Source: Bacillota bacterium (GTDB lineage Bacteria > Bacillota > Clostridia > Acetivibrionales > Acetivibrionaceae). From it: a stretch of 64,000 bases of DNA. Shown here one piece after another: positions 38,469 to 46,723 of this stretch (its first letter is position 1; every line of letters begins with the position of its first letter). The stretch lies in NCBI GenBank assembly GCA_023398495.1, contig JAEWSG010000142.1, forward strand, positions 62,001-126,000, written 5' to 3'. The notes beneath the pieces are model-generated. The model did no database searches. It saw only the letters and a list, made by a program, of their open reading frames with translations, and was not told the origin of the DNA. The position numbers and the translations under genes were made by a program.

Positions 38469-39624
38469 TTAATTTTCATAGGCATCCTTATACTTTGGCA
38501 AGCCGCCAAACACTCCACTCAAATACATCTTTTCAAGATTCTGAGCAACTCTAGGCTGTTCATCTGAAAAACGTTTTATATGGCTACCGTTCTTTCCGTC
38601 AAATTCAACTGAATATATTTGATCCGGACGAAGCAACGAAGTTGAAAGCAAATTTGTAGAATGGGAAACAAAAATCATCTGAGACTTCTCAGTTGTATTC
38701 ATGAAGTATTTGACCATAAGCTCTTCAAGTTCATTATGAAAGCCGCTAGAAAACTCATCTATCAACAGCATACCGTTATGTTGTGCAACAAACAAGAACG
38801 CTGGCAGCAAGTTCAGCAACGTACGGTTCCCTAGTGATTCTTCACCATAAGGAATAGGTGTGTTAATACCTTTACGCTTGAAGAACAGCATCTTTTCCTC
38901 TTCATTATGATACTTAATAACAACGTGCTCTCCTTTAACCTCATTGGCATAGTCTATAGACTAATCAAAGTTGTAATCCTGAAAGAATTTATTAATCTCC
39001 TCAGTTCCTTTTTCATCAATATACTTAGCAATCCTGAAATCCTGCTTTCCGTATGATATAACATTTCTACCAAAGGCATTTAAGTAAATGGAGCACTGCA
39101 AAAACTCAAACCATTTACGTAAAATTTCATTCCTTGCAAACCTGGTGTTAAAGTATACCTGTTCTCAAAAAAAGCGTCTCTTTGTCAAGATCAGTATAAT
39201 TTTCATTGTCTGTGATGTATGATTTAGCTGTTACACCCATTCTTTCAAGCATCACCTTATTATCAATATATAGTTTTTCTGGAAGAATAGTTTTCTTAGC
39301 ATCAAATTCAAAAAAGTAGCGATTCTCTTTGCTAGCAATCTTAAAGTAATAGTCCAGCGAGAACTCCGGTCTATCTGAAAAAAGGCAACTAAAAAGTCCA
39401 GAGTTTATTTCCTTCTCCATAAATAAAAGATCGAGCAATAGTCTGATTGCATGTAATGCATTGGATTTACCGGAAGCATTTGCACCAACAAACACCGTCC
39501 CTTTAAGCACCCCATTATCAGCTACATTAGGAACATCCAATACTTTATAATTAGTTTTCGTAAAGTCTTTTATTGTCTCATTCTTAAAAGATTTGAAGTT
39601 CTTCATAACTAACTTAGATATCAT
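38469..39624 (-). pseudogene. AAA_15-type ATP-binding protein, broken by a frameshift and a stop
   Basis: The first part (from 39624, ATG with GAGGGTG upstream) has the ABC/OLD-like N terminus with Walker A VFVGANASGKSNAL. A frameshift near 39150 ends the frame after LFLRTGIL; the sequence resumes in another frame as FNTRFARNEILRKWFEF. A second lesion, TAG in NFD-stop-SIDYANE near 38945, precedes the last part, which has LGNRTLLNLLP and Walker B MLLIDEFSSGFH. Joined, the pieces give a full-length ATPase of phage-defence type. Each piece still looks like good protein, so the decay is recent or one lesion is a sequencing error. Confidence 0.75.
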
Positions 39625-39729
39625 AAACATCACCCTCTCAAGTCTGATTATACCATGTATATGTATTATGCAATATTTTTACACATCATCAATGATTATT
39701 CGTAATATTTTTACGACTATGCAACACTT

Positions 39730-39957
39730 TCATTTCCAACTGTCTTTAAACTCTTTAGTTTTCAGTACATAACTCGTAATAAGAACAACCACACCTCCAA
39801 ATAAAAGACGAAATAGCCTAAAGTATCCGACCGCAGGATTTTCTGCATGCTTTGATAAAGACAACAACCCTATCATAAAAAATACGAAGCCCATTATATT
39901 AATGGTTTTAATCATTTCTTTTTTCGTATTCTTTACCCTATGTTGTGTATCAAACAT
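39730..39957 (-). CDS. Small two-helix membrane protein
   Basis: A 75-aa protein with a charged N terminus (QHRVKNTKKEMIK) and two hydrophobic helices (IMGFVFFMIGLLSL and LLFGGVVVLITSYVL). The ATG at 39957 has GGCGGGG upstream. No family is recognised. Part of its 3' half is repeated, degenerately, at 46351-46406. It stands alone between the ATPase pseudogene and an inverted-repeat element. Confidence 0.55.
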   Translation of the reverse strand: MFDTQHRVKNTKKEMIKTINIMGFVFFMIGLLSLSKHAENPAVGYFRLFRLLFGGVVVLITSYVLKTKEFKDSWK

Positions 39958-40094
39958 AGTTTTATCCCCGCCTTTTGCAAAAGAAAATTTCAGCATTTTC
40001 AGTACTGCTCCGTAAAGAGTAAATTAGTAATAATGAAAGCCTCCAAATTTTAAGTATATATAGTCACTTACAATATTGTCGTGCTTTATAGACC

Positions 40095-40324
40095 GGTTTG
40101 GCTGTGGTCATGAAAGGCTGCAGAATTCAACGCTAACCCAAGAGTTGGCAATGCTCGTTCGCTAAGAAATTTCACGAAACGTATCCTACATAACATCCTT
40201 GTTATGGGGATACTTTACGAACATCCTTGTTCGTAATCGTGAAATTTCTAAGCTCTCTTCGCATGCCAACTCTAGGGTCTTAACGCTAATGAATTCCTCC
40301 GCCTTTCATGCCCCCATCCAAACC
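40095..40324. repeat. 230-bp imperfect palindromic element with nested hairpins
   Basis: The two ends match inverted: GGTTTGG, TG, GG and CATGAAAGGC on the left correspond to GCCTTTCATG and CCAAACC on the right. Inward follow paired blocks: GAATTC with GAATTC, CGCTAA with TTAACG, AGAGTTGGC with GCCAACTCT, and AGAAATTTCACG with CGTGAAATTTCT. The tip carries two hairpins, GTATCC/GGATAC (with TAAC/GTTA inside) and TTACGAAC/GTTCGTAA. Mismatches between arms are few and mostly outside the blocks. No ORF of note lies inside. It may be a MITE-like element or the gene of a structured RNA. It sits downstream of the 40455 gene terminator. Confidence 0.7.
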
Positions 40325-40401
40325 TACGTAGGGGCTGGAATTTGCTCTTTCATCTTTAGAGGAAGCCTAAGAATAGAGTTATTAATATTTTTAAGACACG
40401 T

Positions 40402-40435
40402 AAAAGTCCGGTGTCTCTAAAGCTACCGGACTTTT
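40402..40435 (-). terminator. Rho-independent terminator of the secreted-protein operon
   Basis: AAAAGTCCGGT at 40402-40412 pairs with ACCGGACTTTT at 40425-40435, an 11-bp perfect stem with a 12-base loop and T run, 20 bases after the stop of the minus-strand gene at 40455. Confidence 0.85.
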
Positions 40436-40454
40436 AAAATTACATAAAAATAAT

Positions 40455-43104
40455 TTAGTTTCCAATCACAGCGTTTTGATCATCATAAAGCGTACCGTTT
40501 ACAGTCACTTCAATTACATCTAAGTTGTATATGCCTTTTAGAGTACCCAACCCTTTATATGCGTTAGTTGAATCCGACAATGCAATATCCCCAATCCAAG
40601 CCGCTACTCTGTATTTACCGTCAGGCATATCTATATTGGTATATACCTTTATGTTTTCAGGATTTACTTTAATGGTAACTGTTGTTTTTTCAGTTATTTT
40701 GTATAAATTCTGCCCGTCTTTTATGTACTCTCTGTATTTATAATTGTTTTTGCTTCCGATTGTACCGGATTCATCATAGCCCTCAAGAATTTGCTTCAGG
40801 TATTCATGTGTAAAGCCTCCGCTATCCTGCGAGTGTTTTATTTCCTCAACATCCGGCTTATGCAATGATTTCTCCACCTTCAGCATTACCACACCATCAA
40901 CACCCGTCGGATCTTTTGCTGTTAATACTGCAGGTTTTCTGGCAAAACTGCTTCCGCTTTTTGGTAACAATTCATTTTGTATATTAACCGGCTCTTTACG
41001 GTTATTTATATACATCAGGTCAGATTCATAACGAAAGGAATCAATTACAGCATCCACAAGGTCTTTGTGGTCTTTAGTCTCTGCATCGGTTGTCTTGTAT
41101 GTAACCGTTTCTACTGTAAATGTGTATGTTCCAGTCGGGTTGAAATAATAGCCTGACTTTATGGGGTAATCAACATTTTTCAGACCTATATCCGATGCAA
41201 ATACTGCTTTATCATATTCTGTTTTTCTGTAATCTCCGTTTCTGGCAGCTTCTCTGCTTCGTTTGTAGTCTTTTGCCATTATGCTTGTAGGCGTCCATTT
41301 CAGCACACCGCTATTTTGCTGTGTAAAAGTTCTTTGATAACGTCCCGGCACTGCTGTCCATCCATATAGTGAAGCATCCACGTCCTGATGACACATCCAG
41401 CGTATTACATCAAATTTGTAAGTCTCACTTGTCCAGAACAGGTTTTTCTGTAGATATTTTGCTGCATTGTATTCTATCTTATTTTCAAAAGTCTTTGCCG
41501 GTATTGTATGCTTGCCATTGTATATATGGGTTGTAATAGTTCTCGTATCGGTTCCGGAACTAAATGCCGCACTGGTTTTATTTGATTTGGCTTCAGTGTA
41601 AGTACTTCCGTCCTCATAGATACGGGTAACAGTGTATTTATAATTTCCGTAGGCAGTACCACCAAAGGTAATTTTACCACTTGCCGTTTTTGATACCGGT
41701 CCATCCAACCATTTGCTATCTATAGGATTGTCATAGCGACTGGTGGTTGAATCATATGTTGCATCTTTTCTATATACTGTGGTATTTATTACAGGATGTT
41801 TTACTATTGTACCTGCCGCCTCATCTACTGCTTGATTTGTTGGGCTGAAGTTTCTATACAAATCAGTAGTTTTATTATTTATACTCAAATCTCCCCATGC
41901 ATTACCATACAAACTTCCTCTTGGAGCTGCTAGTTTAGCAGTTATATCTTTACCATCAGCAAGAAGAAATTTGACTTTTCTGCTCAATACGTTATAGTCG
42001 AGGTCGAACTTTCCTGATGTGTTAATTGCTGTTGCAGGTTTTATCACAGTTTCAAGAGTGTTATTGTCAAGAAGGGGCTCTTCTGGGTTTGTACCGTCTT
42101 TATTTATCTCAAACTTAACGTTTACATCGTTCTCAGGCATTTCAAACTCTGCTAGAATTGCAGTTTCTCCGTTAGCCAGTATTTCAATATTACCGGTATC
42201 CTTTTCAGCATAGCCATAATACTTTACTGAAGGTAATGGTTTATTTGTTGTTTTATCAGTGATTTCCCATTTATAAAAGGGTGCATTTTCATCGACCTCA
42301 GTTAAGTCTGTTTTATACGTCGATTTAATTTGTATGAGTACTTGTACTTTATCACCGGATGCGACGCTTGAGGGTAATTCTTCTAATTCTACATTGAGGT
42401 CACCGAATTTGGACTCGCTTTTAAGTCCCTCTGGCGACATTGGAACAGTTAAGTAATAAACTTGATTCCCTGAAGGATTGTGGAACATAATTCCACATCC
42501 CCAACTGACACTTGTAGGTGGCTGGTAGACATGTACATATTTGTGCCATTCCCTTTCTTTAATTCTATCTTCAGGGAAATCTAATAAAGAACCATCAGGC
42601 TTCTTCCTTGATATTAGCTTTAATCCTAACCTTATACTTTCTTCATATAATGGGTTATCGTTAAAAACATCAATACTTTGTACTTCTGTTCTTCCTTTTG
42701 TCTTACTATCGTGTTTAGGACTTGGTAACCAATTCCTATTCCATAGACCTATAGTTGAAGTAACATCATTCCGAAACAAATAATTTGTAAAAAAAGTATC
42801 CTCCATAGTATATCCTAAATACCTATTTCTACCTGTAACACTATCAAATTCAAAAGGTTCTCCATATACAATAAGGTTTCTTTCATCTAATAAATACGGA
42901 CTATTTGATAATGGTTTAGGAGTCGGAGCAAAATTATACATCTCAAAATAATCATAACTTAGAATGCCAAGTGTTTTTATTTCATTATTAGCTAATTTAA
43001 CGAGATCTTCTCTTGAAACAGTATCACTTGCAAACACACCTATTGTACTCATAATTAAAATACTTAAAATAATGAATAATGAATATTTTGATTTTCTTCC
43101 TCAA
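40455..43104 (-). CDS. Large secreted protein of unknown function with a frameshifted signal peptide
   Basis: The body (from ATG 43052, 865 aa) is a secreted, Thr/Ser/Lys-rich, mostly beta-strand protein. Its middle contains a domain of the kind that opposes extracellular filamentous repeats (SGDKVQVLIQIKST). I recognise no catalytic domain. From ATG 43052 only the end of a signal peptide remains (MSTIGVFASD). A TTG at 43104 with GAGGGTGG upstream opens a frame for MRKKIKIFII, but a 7-bp tandem duplication (TTCATTA twice, about 43075-43090) puts it out of frame with the rest; one copy would restore a perfect signal peptide. It follows the stalk-domain gene by one base, so the pair is one operon. 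Confidence 0.7.
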
Positions 43105-43105
43105 G

Positions 43106-43870
43106 TTATTCCACCCTCTTTTTCCAAACTTTAACTTCCACACCAATACCTGCACCAAAAACAGATATGTTTTGGTCATTATATTTAAAATCTTTTAGTT
43201 CAATTCTATCGCTTCTTGTTTGTTTTAATCTTGCATAAGAAAATACTTCCATAGCAATTTCTTCCCCATATCTATCAGCTAACATTTTTTCAGCTGCATC
43301 ATATCTTGCATTTAAAATTTCTGTATTTGGATCCCATGTAATAGATATTGAATATTCAACATCAACTACATTAGTTTCAACCTTAATCCATCCATAAACA
43401 GGATCCTTCGTAGCCTGTGGCGTAGGCACTACACTTACATTCGTGTCAATATACACTGTCCTGATTACACTATCCCATCTCACAGTTGCCCCAAAGGCTT
43501 CAGCTACGTACCTTGCAGGCACAAACGTTCTTCCCTCTTGTAGCAAAGCAGCTGTATCCATCTGAAGCTTCTTGCCATCTAGTTCATATTCTTTCTTTCC
43601 TATGTACAAAATCAACTTATTACCGCCCTTCACAAAAGTCGCTTTCTGAGCTGTTCCATCCCACGTAACTGTTGCACCTAATTTCTCACCTATAAACCTT
43701 GCTGGTGTTTGTGTTCTACCATTTGAATCTATGAAAGGCTGTGCATCCGGAAAGAACAATCTATCATTATTTACTACTATACGAAGTGGCATTTCACCAT
43801 AAACTTTTAATGCCGAAAGCACTGTTGCCATAAATAGTATAAACACTATCACCTTTGCAAACTTTTTCAT
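43106..43870 (-). CDS. Secreted protein with copper amine oxidase N-terminal-like (stalk) domain
   Basis: A 254-aa protein with a clear signal peptide (MKKFAKVIVFILFMATVLS, cleavage after KVYG). Residues ~30-150 carry two stalk-domain repeats: RTQTPARFIGEKLGATVTWD and RTFVPARYVAEAFGATVRWD, the hallmark of the copper amine oxidase N-terminal-like domain, common on clostridial surface proteins. It binds no copper here that I can see. The last 100 residues are of unknown type. AGGAGG lies upstream of the ATG. The stop is one base before the start of the large secreted protein, so they are probably partners at the cell surface. Confidence 0.85.
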   Translation of the reverse strand: MKKFAKVIVFILFMATVLSALKVYGEMPLRIVVNNDRLFFPDAQPFIDSNGRTQTPARFIGEKLGATVTWDGTAQKATFVKGGNKLILYIGKKEYELDGKKLQMDTAALLQEGRTFVPARYVAEAFGATVRWDSVIRTVYIDTNVSVVPTPQATKDPVYGWIKVETNVVDVEYSISITWDPNTEILNARYDAAEKMLADRYGEEIAMEVFSYARLKQTRSDRIELKDFKYNDQNISVFGAGIGVEVKVWKKRVE

Positions 43871-44150
43871 AATAAAAAATCCTCCTCTAGTATAATATAT
43901 GTGTCTTATTGATAGTCACGCTAGGACTTTATACATCTACAAATTTATTCTCTTGGCTAATTAATTTTATACGATTTCACCTTGAGTAGTGCATTATAGT
44001 ATATATCTTTCCTTTATATCGGCAATTGCAATGCCATAATTTACTATTATTCTATATTTACAGTTCATTTAATACAAACAATATAAATATAAAAGCATTC
44101 AAATATGGTGGTACTATGATTTTGGAAGCTGTATGAAGAGATTTGCCTGA

Positions 44151-44465
44151 TGTTTTAGTGACAACCGACTCCTTTACATGACCTTCGCAAAGAAGCTGTA
44201 TGCCATTCGGCAGACAGATGAACGATATTTTGCTACGCAAAAATCGTGCCTCAGCTTGATAATTTATCGCACGCGTCTATGGGACATCCTGTCCCGAGAC
44301 GCTAAAAATGCCGTCCGTGGCATTTTTACTTCAAAATATCAAGCTTTCGGCAACAGCTTACCTCTTTCGAACGAAGTGAAAGAGGTAAAAGCGAAGGGGC
44401 TCGATGCCCCGTAGCTTTTCTTCTAATGCTCAGGTCAAGTAATTCCGTCGGTTGACACTAAAACA
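44151..44465. repeat. 315-bp element with terminal inverted repeats and internal hairpins
   Basis: The ends are inverted copies: TGTTTTAGTG, CAACCGAC and TGACCT on the left match AGGTCA, GTCGGTTG and CACTAAAACA on the right. Inside are several separate hairpins: AGCTTGATA with ATATCAAGCT, GCGTCT/AGACGC enclosing GGGACATCCTGTCCC, AAAAATGCC/GGCATTTTT, CTCTTTC/GAAAGAG, and GGGGC/GCCCC. Together they would fold as a multi-branch junction closed by the end stem. No transposase is encoded, so it is MITE-like, or it is a structured non-coding RNA. No target-site duplication is evident. It fills most of the 43871-44617 gap; the rest of that gap shows nothing else. Confidence 0.7.
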
Positions 44466-44617
44466 AGGTTATACAATAATCAAGTTGATTTTTTGCTGTC
44501 TTATTGACATGGCTGTTTTAATATAGATTTTTAAATATTTAAAGGCTTTAATAATTTCTGAGCATCAAGGGAATAACTGGATATTTTATTGCCCACACAA
44601 AATAGCAAAGAGCCCCT

Positions 44618-45427
44618 TTAGTCAGTCATGTTCACATTCTTTACACTCATCACAAAGCCATCAAACTTATATCTGTTTTGAAATTCATCTTTAGTTAACA
44701 TTACTCGCCCTTCAAGCGGATCACCTATAATATAACTCCCTCTTTCACTGCCGAAGTAAACAATAACATGCCCAATATTACTTACATTTACATCAAGAAT
44801 TGATGGAACAGGAAGCTTTGATAAATCCTTCTCATAAAAGCATTCTACTTTCATTCCATTTTTTCTGATATACCTAATAATTTCATATACACTTGTTCCT
44901 GTACGGTTTGTATATACGGATTTCGCCACTTCAGCTTCGGTCTTTTCCTGTCCGAAGTATCTAAATACTGTAGCTATAGCTGAAGGTGCACAAGTAACCC
45001 CTTCAGTCTGGATGCAAACATCTTCCCGCCATTCACTTTTTAGATTCTCATAGTTAATAAGAATGCCTATAGCTTGCATATTAGGGGGTATAATTAAAAG
45101 AACAGCTATTATGTAGAAATACTTATTGAACATTTTCCATCTTACTTTTGCAGTATCAGCCTTTACTGTAATAAAGCCAATGAGCAGTCCCCAAAAGGCA
45201 GTTAGAAACTCAATTCCAACAATACTCCTAAATTCGATAAACCATATAGGCTTTTTAAAGATAGGCAGTTCCATAACCAAAAAAGATATTCCTGGTAAGC
45301 ATAAAGCAAAGAAAATCAAACCTAAGATTATTTTTGGTTTGCTTTTCTTTACTGCATATGAAAGCTTGTATCCAAATAGCAAAAGAATTACTGTTGTTAC
45401 AAACGCAATAAGGAACTGTAAATACAT
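44618..45427 (-). CDS. Membrane-anchored C39-family peptidase
   Basis: A protein of 269 aa. Four hydrophobic segments occupy residues ~1-135. The C-terminal domain has the C39 papain-like pattern: Cys in EGVTCAPSAIATVFRYFG, His in NIGHVIVYFG, and Asp in YIIGDPLEG. C39 peptidases cleave leader peptides after double-glycine sites, usually fused to ABC exporters; here there is no ATPase. The active site would face outside the membrane if the four helices hold. The ATG at 45427 has GGGTGG upstream. No precursor peptide gene with a GG leader is evident nearby, so the substrate is unknown. Confidence 0.75.
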   Translation of the reverse strand: MYLQFLIAFVTTVILLLFGYKLSYAVKKSKPKIILGLIFFALCLPGISFLVMELPIFKKPIWFIEFRSIVGIEFLTAFWGLLIGFITVKADTAKVRWKMFNKYFYIIAVLLIIPPNMQAIGILINYENLKSEWREDVCIQTEGVTCAPSAIATVFRYFGQEKTEAEVAKSVYTNRTGTSVYEIIRYIRKNGMKVECFYEKDLSKLPVPSILDVNVSNIGHVIVYFGSERGSYIIGDPLEGRVMLTKDEFQNRYKFDGFVMSVKNVNMTD

Positions 45428-45442
45428 TTTACCACCCATCTT

Positions 45443-46071
45443 TCATTTGTAGGTCATAATTCTATCGTTATTATCCGCAATTTCATCAAAAGTGCCTTCA
45501 GTCATTTTCTCAGTTTTTATAAGCGTTTCTGGCAGGAAACTTGCCATCGCAAATTGAAAACCACTCTTTGCAATGTTGACTGTTCTTATTTGCCCTGCAA
45601 AGTCATAAAGCCACCAAATAAATAGCCGTGAATTTGCTGCAAACCTTTGACTGTACCAACTTCTATTGTATTAAGCAAGGAGCTGTCAAAAAGAGCATAC
45701 GCTTTGGATTTGCTTTTGCCGTCAAGGGTTTCATCGCTATATGTGAACCATTCGATAAAACGATTTGCCTGTTTCCTTGGAAAATTTTTCGCAAGTTCGA
45801 TGATTCCGTCGTAGTCAAAAACATTTGCTGCATGTTTTTTTCCATCAGGTGCGGTAAATTTGAACTGGGTAGTCACACTACCCAGTTGATTATTTTCGCG
45901 TTTCAATTTTGCCTTAAGGTATTTCCAGTAATTTCGATTTTTTTCGTAATCACCTGAGCCACGAAGAACACCTATTATATCAAGCACAGAAAACCACCAT
46001 TTAGATTTTTCATCATCCCAAACGGCACGGACTTCTTTATCATCAAAAAAACGAATTGAGATTTTATTCAT
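45443..46071 (-). pseudogene. BRO-N/Fic family protein, frameshifted and truncated
   Basis: The intact first 155 codons encode a BRO-N-like DNA-binding region (VRAVWDDEKSKWWFSVLDI, AKLKRENNQL) and the start of a Fic domain (EVGTVKGLQQIHGYLFGG). One lost base in GGTGGCTTTATGAC shifts the frame; the other frame continues the Fic domain as LYDFAGQIRTVNIAKSGFQF and FLPETLIKTEKM. It stops before the catalytic HPFxxGNGR motif, which is missing from the locus. So it is both shifted and truncated. Intact relatives are AMP-transferases thought to act as toxins or regulators. Confidence 0.8.
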
Positions 46072-46350
46072 CCAACATAAACTCCTTTTTCAAAAGTCCT
46101 CATATTTTCCACCAAATTAATCTTATTTGCTTTCTTTCCTTCACTGCTAACCTCAACGCCTTGAAACTTTGCATAATTAACAGTTAAAATTTCAGTTTCA
46201 TAATCTACCAATTTAGGGTACCTTAACAAACCAAGTTACCCTAATGATATAAATAAATTATATACTTAAGAACATGCGTTTTGCAACAAGAACAAACAAA
46301 TTTGCATCGCCATTATTACTCGATAATCCCAAGATCAACTAATGCAACAG

Positions 46351-46406
46351 ATACCTCCAAATAAAACACAAAATAGCCTAAAGTATTCGACCGCAGACTT
46401 TTCTGA
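46351..46406 (-). repeat. Degenerate copy of part of the 39730 membrane-protein gene
   Basis: About 56 bases match 39791-39846 with few changes, for example the shared blocks ACCTCCAAATAAAA, AAATAGCCTAAAGTAT and CGACCGCAG. The copy lies in a short frame that is not a credible gene. It looks like a remnant of a duplication. Confidence 0.65.
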
Positions 46407-46494
46407 ATATTTATTTTCTCTTTTTCTAAACCCATTTTAATATTGCAAACTTTTTGTCTGTTACTCCAAATTTCAAAAATATATAATAAAATCA

Positions 46495-46531
46495 CAGTAA
46501 ACAACGGCGATATCCTATACCGTTATTACTG
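46495..46531. ncRNA. Hairpin 1 upstream of the TROVE gene
   Basis: CAGTAA and AACGG on the left pair with CCGTT and TTACTG on the right, with one or two bulged bases. It comes right before two larger hairpins. It may be part of the same RNA or a terminator/leader element. The strand is not determined. Confidence 0.35.
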
Positions 46532-46532
46532 T

Positions 46533-46597
46533 ATATTTGAAGCAGTGTAATAGTTACATCATATAGGAAAAACACTATTACAATTATTCTCAAATAT
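46533..46597 (+). ncRNA. Candidate Ro60/Y-type structured RNA, unit 1
   Basis: A 65-base hairpin: lower stem ATATTTGA/TCAAATAT, internal loop AGCAG opposite ATTATTC, upper stem TGTAATAGT/ACTATTACA, apical loop containing TACATCA and GGAAAAAC. Unit 2 just downstream has the same plan, with similar unpaired bases but different paired bases. Such compensatory change argues for selection on RNA structure. Position directly upstream of a TROVE gene is where some bacterial Y RNAs lie. The tRNA-like module of bacterial Y RNAs is not evident. Confidence 0.5.
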
Positions 46598-46610
46598 TAA
46601 CAAATCAAAA

Positions 46611-46697
46611 GCAGCGTATCTGAAGCGGTAATACAATTACATCAACCGTTAATTGAAAAAACATTGTATTAATTATTAATTATTCTCAGAACGTTGC
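46611..46697 (+). ncRNA. Candidate Ro60/Y-type structured RNA, unit 2
   Basis: A 87-base hairpin: lower stem GCAGCGTATCTGA with TCAGAACGTTGC (a few mismatches), internal loop AGCGG opposite ATTATTAATTATTC, upper stem TAATACAAT/ATTGTATTA, apical loop with TACATCA and GAAAAAAC. It ends 27 bases before the TROVE start and includes sequence close to the ribosome binding site, so it could also be a leader element controlling translation. Confidence 0.5.
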
Positions 46698-46723
46698 AAA
46701 AGCTTACAAGGAGTGATAGAAAA

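Noticed and set aside
40095..40324. Retron msr-msd
   Set aside because: Long paired ends fit superficially, but no reverse transcriptase gene is present nearby.
44151..44465. Group II intron fragment
   Set aside because: No domain V sequence or intron-encoded protein is seen.
44618..45427. Bacteriocin exporter of the peptidase-ABC type
   Set aside because: There is a C39-like domain and membrane helices but no ATPase motif, and no double-glycine precursor gene nearby.
46533..46697. Classical bacterial Y RNA with tRNA-like module
   Set aside because: I could not find T-arm or D-arm sequences; only the hairpins are supported.
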